A stretch of 38,061 bases of DNA from an uncultured Gemmiger sp. (lineage in GTDB: Bacteria; Bacillota; Clostridia; Oscillospirales; Ruminococcaceae): assembly GCA_947631565.1 (NCBI GenBank), contig CANRLV010000019.1:1-38061 (forward strand), given 5' to 3'. The first letter of the stretch is position 1. Each line of letters opens with the position of its first letter. The notes beneath the pieces are model-generated. The model ran no database searches, was not told where the DNA came from, and worked only from the letters and a program-made list of their open reading frames with translations. A program made the position numbers and the translations under genes. Of this stretch, positions 16,565-24,346 are shown in pieces.

Positions 16565-17168
16565 CGTTTCCAGCGGGCAAAGCTCCCATGCCATCTACGG
16601 CGGCATCATCGTCGATGTTGCAGAAGAAAGTCTCGATCGTGCATCAAAGCTGCTGGCCGGGGTAAACGGCGGCGTGTACAAGGCTGTGGGCAGCGCGCTT
16701 TCCCGCGCTGCTGCCGCCGGCCGCACGCACGCCAAGAAGCCCATCACTGAGGAATATTCCATCAGTCAAAGCCAGTTTTTGGCCAGCACCAAGAATATCA
16801 ACCATTTTCAGAAAAGCAACGGCGGCAGCATTTCCGTGGTATTCGGTTTCCGCGGGAATGTGATACCGCTCTTGAAGTTCAATACCTCGGTGGACGGCGG
16901 CGGCCGTGTCGTGACGCAGGTCAAGCGCTCCGGCGCCCGCGCCGCTCTCGATAAAGCGTTCCGGGCAAGCATGGGCAGCCATACCGGCATCTACGAGCGC
17001 GTCGGCGATGCCCGGCTGCCCGTCCGCGAACTGTTCGGCCCGTCCACTCCGCAGATGATGTATTCCAACGAGGAAGTCCTTGACAGCATCGAAGAAAAGA
17101 TGGCCGATACCTACGAAAAGCGCATTGAGCATGAGATCGATGCGCTGCTCAATGGATGGAGACGGTGA
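16557..17168 (+). CDS. Minor tail protein Z-like
   Basis: This 203-residue protein has the pattern of the prophage minor tail protein Z group: an N-terminal helix with NGGVYKAVGSALSRAAAAGR, a basic THAKKPITEEYSISQSQF segment, a beta region (NGGSISVVFGFRGNVIPLL), then FRASMGSHTGIYER and the LPVRELFGPSTPQMM stretch that is typical of the family. It acts in joining and completing the tail. ATG 16557 overlaps the previous stop by 8 bases, after TTGGAGG. Confidence 0.8.
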   Translation: MSDVSSGQSSHAIYGGIIVDVAEESLDRASKLLAGVNGGVYKAVGSALSRAAAAGRTHAKKPITEEYSISQSQFLASTKNINHFQKSNGGSISVVFGFRGNVIPLLKFNTSVDGGGRVVTQVKRSGARAALDKAFRASMGSHTGIYERVGDARLPVRELFGPSTPQMMYSNEEVLDSIEEKMADTYEKRIEHEIDALLNGWRR

Positions 17169-17170
17169 CG

Positions 17171-17668
17171 ATGAACAAAGTTTTGCTACTCCAAAAGCTG
17201 GGCGCTTTCACGGCCCGCACGGTCAAAGACCTTATCTTACCGGTTCAGCCGCAAAAGGTTTGCCCCAACCCCGCGCCGCGGGCTGCCGAGGTCTACCTTA
17301 TGCGTCTCCCGGATTCAAAGGCGGCAAAGCAGAAAGCACCCTATATTATCCACCAAGTCATCACCGGCTCCGACGGCCAGAACCCAGGCGAACTGACGGA
17401 ATCCCGCTGCACCATCCGCAGCATTTTCTGCACCTATAACCCCGACGAGCAAGAGGGCTCTCTCGAGCTTTTGAACCTCATGGAGCGGGTGCGAATCGCA
17501 CTGCTGGAGAACATGCTGTTTGAGCATCAGTTCCAGCTTGATATCAAGAGCACACCGCTCGAAACGATGGTCTATCCAGAGGACACCGCGCCCTTCTACG
17601 CGGGCGAGATGGTGAGCACTTGGATTATTCCGCGCGTTCAGAGAAAAGAGGTGGATTTCAGACTGTGA
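17171..17668 (+). CDS. Tail terminator, gpU-like by position
   Basis: This 165-residue protein follows the Z-like gene, the place of lambda U, and ends in the WIIPRVQRKEVDF type of strand often seen in tail-completion proteins. The segment RCTIRSIFCTYNPDEQEGSLELLNLMERVRIALLE fits the alpha/beta core of terminator proteins that cap the tail. ATG 17171 follows GGAGACGG; ATG 17156 is in frame but overlaps the previous gene. Its stop overlaps the next gene's GTG. Moderately sure. Confidence 0.6.
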   Translation: MNKVLLLQKLGAFTARTVKDLILPVQPQKVCPNPAPRAAEVYLMRLPDSKAAKQKAPYIIHQVITGSDGQNPGELTESRCTIRSIFCTYNPDEQEGSLELLNLMERVRIALLENMLFEHQFQLDIKSTPLETMVYPEDTAPFYAGEMVSTWIIPRVQRKEVDFRL

Positions 17669-17958
17669 AGAAAACTGCCGCAAAGGCAAAAGCCCCCGCT
17701 GACACCAGCGCGGGCTTTTGTGTTTACATCGGCCCCGCCATCCTTGGGGCCATCGGCCGCAACACGATCATCCCCGGCACCAAAGAGGAAGTCCTTGCGA
17801 CCCCCGCCGTCGTCCATGCCCTGAGCATCGAGCCGGAAATCAAGAGCCTCATCGTTGACGGCTCCGTTCTGGCGCAGTCGCGTATCAAGGCGAGTACGCC
17901 GGGGACCTACCTCTACCGCCAATACCAGAAGATCGCCAATCCGAAGAAGGAGGATTAA
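17665..17958 (+). CDS. Small tail-module protein before the sheath
   Basis: This 97-residue protein starts at GTG 17665 (GTGA overlap) after GAGGTGG. It has a basic, Ala/Pro-rich N-terminus and a compact body (FCVYIGPAILGAIGRNTII, then EIKSLIVDGSVLAQSRI). Small genes at this spot before the sheath are common in contractile-tail phages, but I cannot name the family. Codons 9-20 are encoded by a terminator-like hairpin (17688-17725), listed separately. Confidence 0.6.
   Translation: MKKTAAKAKAPADTSAGFCVYIGPAILGAIGRNTIIPGTKEEVLATPAVVHALSIEPEIKSLIVDGSVLAQSRIKASTPGTYLYRQYQKIANPKKED
17688..17725 (+). terminator. Terminator-like hairpin inside a coding sequence
   Basis: Bases 17688-17700 pair with 17707-17719 in a 13-bp stem with one C-C mismatch and a 6-base loop (GACACC), followed by TTTTGTGTTT. 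It looks like an intrinsic terminator but lies within the start of the small gene before the sheath, at the boundary of the head and tail modules. It may attenuate transcription. Confidence 0.45.
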
Positions 17959-17961
17959 ACA

Positions 17962-19392
17962 ATGCCCACAATTTACACGCACGGTATCAATGTCACCGAA
18001 CAGGGCACTGCCATCAGCACCCCCGTCGTGGCGCAGAGCGGCATTCCTTTCGTCATTGGTACTGCCCCCATCCAGAGCGCGGAGAGCCCCGCCAAGGTCG
18101 GTATTCCCGTGCTCTGCACGAGCTGGAATGAGGCGGTGTCTCACTTCGGCTACTCCGATACCGACTGGAAGAACTACACCCTCTGTGAGTTCATGTACAG
18201 CCACTTCAAGCTGTACAACTGCCAGCCGGTCATCTTCTGCAACATCATGGACCCCGCCAAGATGAAGGAGAACGTCGACGCCGCAAGCGTCGCGGTCGTG
18301 GACCATCAGGCTGTGCTTCCCTTCGAGACCATCAACGACGAGACCCTCGTTGTCAAGGCCGAGGCCGAGGGCGACACGCTGACCAAGGACACTGACTATG
18401 GCGTTTTCTACGAGGACGGCAAGTGCATCGTGGAAGTGCTCGAGGACGGCAAGGCCTACGCCGCGCAGAACCTCAACATCGCCTACAACAAGGTCAAGCC
18501 CGACCAGGTCGACGCCAAGGCCATCGCCACCGGCATGGAATCCATCGACCTGTGCATGTCGCAGTTCGGCACCATCCCGGACCTGATCTGCGCTCCCGGC
18601 TGGTCGCACACCAGCACCGTCGCCGCCGTCATGGCTGCCAAGGCCGACGGCATCAACGGCATGTTCCGCGCCAAGGCGCTCATCGACATTGACTGCAGCG
18701 AAACCACGGACTACACTGCGGCCATTGCCGCCAAGGCCAGCGCCAACATGGTGGACAAGACGCAGATCCTCTGCTGGCCGATGATGGGCCTCGGCGACTA
18801 CGTTTTCCATATGTCCACGCAGTTGGCCGGCCGGATCGCGTCCACCGACACCGAGAACGGCGGTGTTCCCTACGAGAGCCCGTCCAACAAGACCTACCAG
18901 TGCGACCGCATCATCCTTGCGGATGGCACCGAGGTCACTATGTCGCTGACGCAGGCCAACATCCTGGACAGCAACGGCATCACCACCGCGGTCAACTTCA
19001 TGGGCGGCTGGGTCACCTGGGGCAACTACAACGCCTGCTATCCGACCAACACCGACGTCAAGGACTACTTCATCCCCGTGAGCCGGATGTTCAACTGGTG
19101 CGCCGGTACGCTCATCAAGACTTTCTGGAGCTACCTGGACAAGCCGATGAACCGGCGTCTCATTGACACCATCATCGACACCGCCAACATCTGGCTCAAC
19201 GGTCTTGTCGGCGCCGGCTATCTGCTCGGTGCCCGCGTCGTGATGGACGAGAGCGAGAACACGCTCACCAACCTCATGGCCGGCATCATCAAGCTGCACC
19301 TGTACCTGACCCCGCCCAGCCCCGCCAAGGAGCTGGATTTCGTGCTGGAGTACGACACCAGCTATGTCACCGAAGCTCTCCAGGCGTCCTAA
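17962..19392 (+). CDS. Contractile tail sheath protein
   Basis: This 476-residue protein belongs to the phage tail sheath family. Its start YTHGINVTEQGTAISTPV with SGIPFVIGTAP is the typical sheath N-terminus. The central part (IPDLICAPGWSHTSTVAAVMAAKA) and C-terminal part (INGLVGAGYLLGARVVMDE, then KLHLYLTPPSPAKELDF) match the conserved core that lines the tube. The sheath contracts to drive the tube through the envelope. AAGGAGG precedes ATG 17962. It proves a myovirus-type tail. Confidence 0.95.
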   Translation: MPTIYTHGINVTEQGTAISTPVVAQSGIPFVIGTAPIQSAESPAKVGIPVLCTSWNEAVSHFGYSDTDWKNYTLCEFMYSHFKLYNCQPVIFCNIMDPAKMKENVDAASVAVVDHQAVLPFETINDETLVVKAEAEGDTLTKDTDYGVFYEDGKCIVEVLEDGKAYAAQNLNIAYNKVKPDQVDAKAIATGMESIDLCMSQFGTIPDLICAPGWSHTSTVAAVMAAKADGINGMFRAKALIDIDCSETTDYTAAIAAKASANMVDKTQILCWPMMGLGDYVFHMSTQLAGRIASTDTENGGVPYESPSNKTYQCDRIILADGTEVTMSLTQANILDSNGITTAVNFMGGWVTWGNYNACYPTNTDVKDYFIPVSRMFNWCAGTLIKTFWSYLDKPMNRRLIDTIIDTANIWLNGLVGAGYLLGARVVMDESENTLTNLMAGIIKLHLYLTPPSPAKELDFVLEYDTSYVTEALQAS

Positions 19393-19408
19393 CAGGAGGT
19401 GAACAGTC

Positions 19409-19918
19409 ATGGATCAGAGCATTATCAATTTTGCGGTCTATGAGGACAGCGTCGAGTACGCCGGCATGGCCAACGCCACCTTGCCCGATTTGACCTATCT
19501 GACGCAGACCATCGCCGGCGCCGGCATTGCCGGCAACATCGAGGCCCCCATCCTCGGCCACATCGATGTGATGACCCTCAGCCTCGCTTTCCGCACGACC
19601 ACCCCGCAGAGCATCAAGCTGGCCGAGCCGCGCCGGCACACCATCGACCTGCGCGCCGCCGTGCAGAACGAGAACCCCGTCAACGGTCAGATCGAGGTGA
19701 CCCGCGAAAAGCACCTGATGGTCGTGGTTCCCAAGAACACCGTCGGCGGTACCGTCACCCCCGCGCAGCCGACCAACGGCTCCGGCGAGTACAGCGTCCG
19801 CTACTGGGCGACGTACATCAACGGCGAGAAGGTCCGCGAGATCGACCCGGTCAACTTCATTTGCTACATGAATGGCGTTGACTACCTCGCCCCCGTCCGC
19901 AAGGCCCTCGGCAAGTAA
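19409..19918 (+). CDS. Major tail tube protein
   Basis: This 169-residue protein fits the P2 FII-like tube family: an N-terminal IINFAVYEDSVEYAGMANATLPDL, a central GNIEAPILGHIDVMTLSLAFRT and a C-terminal NGEKVREIDPVNFICYMNGVDYLAP. It polymerises into the rigid inner tube within the sheath. AGGAGGTG lies upstream of ATG 19409. A strong terminator directly follows its stop, so tube and sheath transcripts probably outnumber those of the later tail genes. Confidence 0.93.
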   Translation: MDQSIINFAVYEDSVEYAGMANATLPDLTYLTQTIAGAGIAGNIEAPILGHIDVMTLSLAFRTTTPQSIKLAEPRRHTIDLRAAVQNENPVNGQIEVTREKHLMVVVPKNTVGGTVTPAQPTNGSGEYSVRYWATYINGEKVREIDPVNFICYMNGVDYLAPVRKALGK

Positions 19919-19928
19919 CCCACCATAC

Positions 19929-19961
19929 CCCCGGAGCAGCAGCCCTGCTCCGGGGCTTTTT
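19929..19961 (+). terminator. Strong intrinsic terminator after the tail tube gene
   Basis: CCCCGGAGCAG (19929-19939) pairs perfectly with CTGCTCCGGGG (19945-19955), an 11-bp stem with a 5-base loop, followed by CTTTTT. It interrupts the tail operon between the tube gene and the chaperone gene. Confidence 0.85.
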
Positions 19962-19982
19962 GATACGAAAGGAGATTACACC

Positions 19983-20339
19983 ATGGCAAACAATGTTGAC
20001 GCCCGTGAGCTTGAGGCGGCCGAGAGCGAGGCCAAGGCCAGCGTCGCCGTCTACAACCACACCTTCGGCAAGCCCTTTTCCTACGAGGGCAAGACCTACG
20101 AAACCCTGCACTTCAATTTCGGCAACCTCACCGGCCGCGACGCCATCGCCATCGAGGACGAACTGAACGCGCAGGGCAAGGCGGTCATCGTACCGGTCAT
20201 GTCCGGCGCGTACCTCATCCGCATGGCATCGCGGGCGTGCGAGGAGCGGCTCGGCTCCGATGCGTTCGAGGCAATGCCCATCAGCGACTACAACAAAATC
20301 CGTTCGGCTGCCCGCTCTTTTTTACTAAGATCGGAGTAA
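19983..20339 (+). CDS. Tail assembly chaperone, short form (gpG/gpE-like)
   Basis: This 118-residue protein starts at ATG 19983 after AAAGGAG. The core FSYEGKTYETLHFNFGNLTGRDAIAIEDEL and MASRACEERLG is that of the small tail assembly chaperones encoded just before the tape measure gene. They coat the tape measure during tail building. Near its 3' end the zero-frame codons TTT TTA, preceded by T, form a -1 slippery site (20318-20324), leading to the extended form. Confidence 0.85.
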   Translation: MANNVDARELEAAESEAKASVAVYNHTFGKPFSYEGKTYETLHFNFGNLTGRDAIAIEDELNAQGKAVIVPVMSGAYLIRMASRACEERLGSDAFEAMPISDYNKIRSAARSFLLRSE

Positions 20340-20518
20340 AGGGCGGCGACGGTGGCGCATGGCTGCGGCGCCAGTGCCTTGTGCTGGCCCGCACCAACAA
20401 CACCCCTGTTGACTTTTGGCTGTCTGAACCGCTCTGCTCTTTGGTCCGCTGGATAAGCGCAAGCAACCAGCTTGTCAAGGAGCGGGAGCGGGCTATGGCA
20501 CAAAAACGCAAAAAGTAG
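19983..20518 (+). CDS. Tail assembly chaperone, -1 frameshift long form (gpGT-like)
   Basis: At 20318-20324 the bases T TTT TTA are in exactly the frame needed for -1 slippage. After the slip, reading continues at ACT (20324) with TKIGVKGGDGGAWLRRQCLV and ends at the TAG at 20516-20518, giving about 178 residues. The extension is a basic, Trp-containing domain with no start of its own. Lambda G/GT and P2 E/E' use the same design and slip only in a fraction of passes. The downstream tape measure starts 17 bases later. Confidence 0.82.
20318..20324 (+). promoter_or_regulatory. Programmed -1 frameshift slippery heptamer
   Basis: T TTT TTA is aligned to the zero frame of the chaperone gene as X XXY YYZ. 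The overlap of the two frames spans 20237-20339. I did not identify a clear pseudoknot downstream; the GC-rich segment 20338-20380 could form structure. Confidence 0.8.
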
Positions 20519-20534
20519 GTAAGGAGGCCCATCT

Positions 20535-23500
20535 ATGGCAAGCAGAAAAGAATATGAAATGCTATTTTCGCTGAACGCCAAAATGGGCAGTTCTTTCAGC
20601 GGCACCTTCAAATCTGCGCAGAGTACGATTGCGTCCATGCAGAAAGAGATCCAGGCGCTCTCGCAGACCCAAGGTGATATAGCTGCCTACCAAAAGCAGC
20701 AGCAGGCGGTAGAGGCCACCCGTCAAAAGCTGTCCATGCTCCAGCAGCAGTATGACAACATCCAGCGGGAGATCCAGGAAACCGAAGGATTTTCCTCTTC
20801 CCTTGAAAACAAGCTGCTTTCCAAGCAAGCGCAAATCGATAAAACCTCGGCCGCGCTTGCCGAGCATACCGCCCGGCTGGACCAGACCGGCGCGGCCTTG
20901 AACGAGGCGGGCGTCGACACCAACAATTTGCAGGCGGAGAGCGCCCGCCTTGCAAACGAGATCGGCGATCTCAAAGAAAAGCAGGTCGAAGCCGCAGAGG
21001 GCGCCAAGTCCTTTGGTGATAAATCTGTCGAGGCCATCGAAGCGACGGCGGCGGCTCTGGCTGCCGCCGGTATCGCCAAGGCCTTTGATGAGATCTACCA
21101 GGGCTACATGAAGACCGTCGAGGCGGCCGGCAACTTTGAAGAGGCCATGTCCAACGTCGAGGCCCTTTCCGGGGCCAACGCCGAGGAATTGGGCCAGCTT
21201 TCCGACATGGCCAAAGAGCTTGGTGCGACCACCAAGTTTACCGCCAAGGAATCGGCCGACGCCATGGGCTACATGAGCATGGCCGGTTGGGATGCCGAAC
21301 AGATGCTTGCCGGCATGCCCGGCGTGCTGCAGTTGGCAGCCGCGTCCGGTGAAGACCTGGCAATGGTGTCCGATATCGTCACGGACAGCCTTTCCGCTTT
21401 TGGCCTGACCGCCGCTGACAGCGCCCACTTTTCCGACGTCCTTGCCGCTGCCGCCACCAGCTCGAACACGAACGTCTCCATCATGGGCGAGACGTTCAAG
21501 AATTCCGCATCGATTGCCGGCGCCCTCGGCTACAGTATCGAAGATGTGGCCGTCGCCGTCGGCCTTATGGCCAACAGCGGCATCAAAGGCAGCGTTGCCG
21601 GCACGGCCCTCAAAAACACCTTCAACGGCTTGTTGGAGGGCGTCACGCTCACCAGCGCGGCCTTCGGCGAGTATGAATTCTCGGCCGTGCAGGCGGACGG
21701 TACGATTAAAGATTTCAGCAGCACCATCGACGAGCTGCGCGGCTATTTCAGCCAGATGACCGACGCCGAAAAGGTCGCCAACGCCCAGGCTATTGCCGGG
21801 CAGCGTGGGTACAATGGCTTGATTGCCATCCTCAACGCGACCGGCGAGGACTACGCGAACCTGACGGCCAAAATCAACAACTGCACCGGCGCCGCGCAGA
21901 AGATGGCGGATATCAAGCTGGACAACATGAACGGTGAACTCACCATCATGGAATCCGCTTGGGATGGCCTGACCATCGCTGTCGGCGAGAACTTCACGCC
22001 GATCATGCGTGAGCTGTACGGCGTTTTCGGTGATGTATTCGGCTACCTGACGGATTTTGTGCAGCAGAACCCCGCGCTCGTGAAAGCGGTCGCTGCCTTT
22101 GTCGCCGTGCTCGGCGTTGCAACGACCGGCCTGACTGCGTATGCCGCGATCGCCAAGGTCGTCAAGCTGCTGGATATGGCAACCATATTCACCGGCCCGG
22201 TCGGTGCAATCCTTGCCGGCGTGACGGCCGTGGCCGCTCTGACCGCCGCCGTTGTCGGCCTGGTCTCTTCCGCTGACAGCGCCGTGCCGTCCGTCAATGA
22301 GCTTGCCGAGGCCGCCCGCGGCCTTGATGAATCGCTCGGCACTGCCAACGAAACGCTTGAAGAATCCATGGCCGCTACAATGGCAACTGCCAATGTGGCG
22401 GATATGTATATATCCAAGCTGGAGCAGCTCAACGAAAGCAATGACGCCGGCACAAAGCACAGCAAAGAATACCTCAACGTCCTGCACCTGCTCGTCGACG
22501 CCATGCCGGAGCTGGCTGACTCTATCAACCTGCAAAACGGCGCGATCAACGGCGGCACCGAAGCCCTGCGAGAGCAGACCAAGGCGTGGGAAGAGAACTC
22601 AAAAGCACAGGCATATCTCGAATACAAAAACTCGGTCATGTCGGAGTATAACGACATACTGACCGAGGCGGCCGCGAACGAGATCAAGCTCACCGAGGCC
22701 CAAATCAAGAGCGAGAATGCCACCAAGGGCATGAAGGATACCTACCAGCAAATCCTTGACGTCCTTGGCCTGACGGAAAAAGAGTTTACCTGGATGTTCG
22801 GCTCGGTCTATGACCTCACCCCGGCCACCGACGAGCTGCGCGAACTGCGCGACCAGTATATCCAGTTCTCGGAAGATGCCAGCGACGCGAACGCCACGCA
22901 GCGCAACCTGACCGCGGCCATGGAAGAAGACGCCGAGGCCGTCGCCGAAGCGCAAGCCGCGGTCGAGTCCGCACAGGCCGCCTATGACGAGCTGACCGGC
23001 TCGACCGACGAGCTGGCCGCGTCCGAGAATGAGGCCGCCGCGCAAGCTGCCGCCGTCGGCCAAGAGCTCTCCAACGCTGCCGAGCAGATGGCCCCTCTCA
23101 TTGAGGCCTACAACAACGCATACCAGGCGGCATACGACAGCATCAACGGTCAGTATGAACTTTGGGATAAGGCCTCCGAGGTCGTTGCAACAAGCGCTGA
23201 GAGCATCAACGCGGCCATGGAGAGCCAGATCACATACTGGCAGGATTACAACTCGAATCTGCAAGCCCTCAACGAAAGGGCCGCCGACATCGACGGTCTG
23301 AGCGAGGTCATTTCCTCTTTTGCCGACGGCAGCGAGGAATCCGTCAATGCCATCGCCGGCATGGCAAGCGCAAGTGATGAAGACCTTGCCGCGATGGTGG
23401 AGAATTGGCGGAACTTGCAGGCCGAACAGGAAACCACATCCGCAAGCCTGGCCGATCTCGAGACCGGATTTTCTGAAAACATGGCAGCCATAGCCGAGGA

Positions 23501-24134
23501 CGTGAGCGCCGCCGTTGCCGATATGAACGTGAGCAGCGACGCCACCGCCGCGGCACAGGCCACGATTCAGGCCTACATCGACCAGGCGAACAGCATGCTG
23601 CCGCAGGTCCAGGCCGCCTACAAGAGCATTGCAGACGCGGCCAGCAGCGCCCTCGGCAGCACAAGTGTCGGCGGCAGCGGCGGCAAGAGCAGCGGCCGCG
23701 GTTCCGTCCGCGCCTATGCCGGCGGCACTGAATCCGCAGAGCCCGGCTTTGCCGTCGTCGGTGAGGAAGGGCCGGAGCTTATCTACTTCAACGGCGGCGA
23801 ACGTGTTCTCGATGCGTCCGAGACGGCCGCAATGCAAGAGAACATGGCCGCGTCTCCCGACGCCATGAATGGCACGGAGTACACCGCCATCATGCCGCAG
23901 GCCGTCGCCGCCATGGCAGCCTATGGCAGCAACGACGCCATCGATGCCGTTGACGGTGGGGCCACCTACGGCGGCTCCGAGATCCTCTTCCAGCCCGTCT
24001 ATAACATTTCCGGCGTATCCGACGCCCAGGGCATTGAGGCTGTGCTGCAGCGCCAGGACGCCGATCTCCGCGACTACATCCTCGATGTTGTGAATGAAGC
24101 CGATACTGACAACAGGAGGGGCCGGTACTCATGA
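20535..24134 (+). CDS. Tape measure protein
   Basis: This 1,199-residue protein sets tail length. An N-terminal coiled coil (about 25-165) precedes the TP901-type core, which runs from EEAMSNVEALSGANAEELGQ through FTAKESADAMGYMSMAGWDA. Hydrophobic segments at about 510-580 could insert into the host membrane on ejection. A second long Ala/Glu coiled coil spans about 770-1020, then a Gly/Ser-rich stretch and a C-terminal region with FAVVGEEGPELIYFNGG, common at tape measure ends. TAAGGAGG precedes ATG 20535. The stop overlaps the tail X gene (ATGA). Confidence 0.95.
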   Translation: MASRKEYEMLFSLNAKMGSSFSGTFKSAQSTIASMQKEIQALSQTQGDIAAYQKQQQAVEATRQKLSMLQQQYDNIQREIQETEGFSSSLENKLLSKQAQIDKTSAALAEHTARLDQTGAALNEAGVDTNNLQAESARLANEIGDLKEKQVEAAEGAKSFGDKSVEAIEATAAALAAAGIAKAFDEIYQGYMKTVEAAGNFEEAMSNVEALSGANAEELGQLSDMAKELGATTKFTAKESADAMGYMSMAGWDAEQMLAGMPGVLQLAAASGEDLAMVSDIVTDSLSAFGLTAADSAHFSDVLAAAATSSNTNVSIMGETFKNSASIAGALGYSIEDVAVAVGLMANSGIKGSVAGTALKNTFNGLLEGVTLTSAAFGEYEFSAVQADGTIKDFSSTIDELRGYFSQMTDAEKVANAQAIAGQRGYNGLIAILNATGEDYANLTAKINNCTGAAQKMADIKLDNMNGELTIMESAWDGLTIAVGENFTPIMRELYGVFGDVFGYLTDFVQQNPALVKAVAAFVAVLGVATTGLTAYAAIAKVVKLLDMATIFTGPVGAILAGVTAVAALTAAVVGLVSSADSAVPSVNELAEAARGLDESLGTANETLEESMAATMATANVADMYISKLEQLNESNDAGTKHSKEYLNVLHLLVDAMPELADSINLQNGAINGGTEALREQTKAWEENSKAQAYLEYKNSVMSEYNDILTEAAANEIKLTEAQIKSENATKGMKDTYQQILDVLGLTEKEFTWMFGSVYDLTPATDELRELRDQYIQFSEDASDANATQRNLTAAMEEDAEAVAEAQAAVESAQAAYDELTGSTDELAASENEAAAQAAAVGQELSNAAEQMAPLIEAYNNAYQAAYDSINGQYELWDKASEVVATSAESINAAMESQITYWQDYNSNLQALNERAADIDGLSEVISSFADGSEESVNAIAGMASASDEDLAAMVENWRNLQAEQETTSASLADLETGFSENMAAIAEDVSAAVADMNVSSDATAAAQATIQAYIDQANSMLPQVQAAYKSIADAASSALGSTSVGGSGGKSSGRGSVRAYAGGTESAEPGFAVVGEEGPELIYFNGGERVLDASETAAMQENMAASPDAMNGTEYTAIMPQAVAAMAAYGSNDAIDAVDGGATYGGSEILFQPVYNISGVSDAQGIEAVLQRQDADLRDYILDVVNEADTDNRRGRYS

Positions 24135-24346
24135 ACACCTACCGCACCAAGCAGGGCGACATGTGGGACAGTATCGCCTATACCCAGATGGGCGATACCG
24201 CCTACACTGACCGCCTGATGAACCTTAACCGACAGTATAAGGATCTCTACACACTCCCGGCCGGCTTGATCTTGACCCTTCCGGACGAGGACCCCAAAAT
24301 CATTGAGACGTTGCCGCCCTGGAAGAAGAAAGTGGTGATCGTATGA
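24131..24346 (+). CDS. Tail protein X, LysM-like
   Basis: This 71-residue protein has the P2 gpX pattern: YRTKQGDMWDSIAYTQMGD, then DRLMNLNRQYKDL and LPAGLILTLPD, a LysM-type fold. In P2-like tails it links the baseplate hub to the tube and may contact peptidoglycan. It overlaps the tape measure stop and the gpD start by 4 bases on each side, as in P2-like operons. Confidence 0.87.
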   Translation: MNTYRTKQGDMWDSIAYTQMGDTAYTDRLMNLNRQYKDLYTLPAGLILTLPDEDPKIIETLPPWKKKVVIV

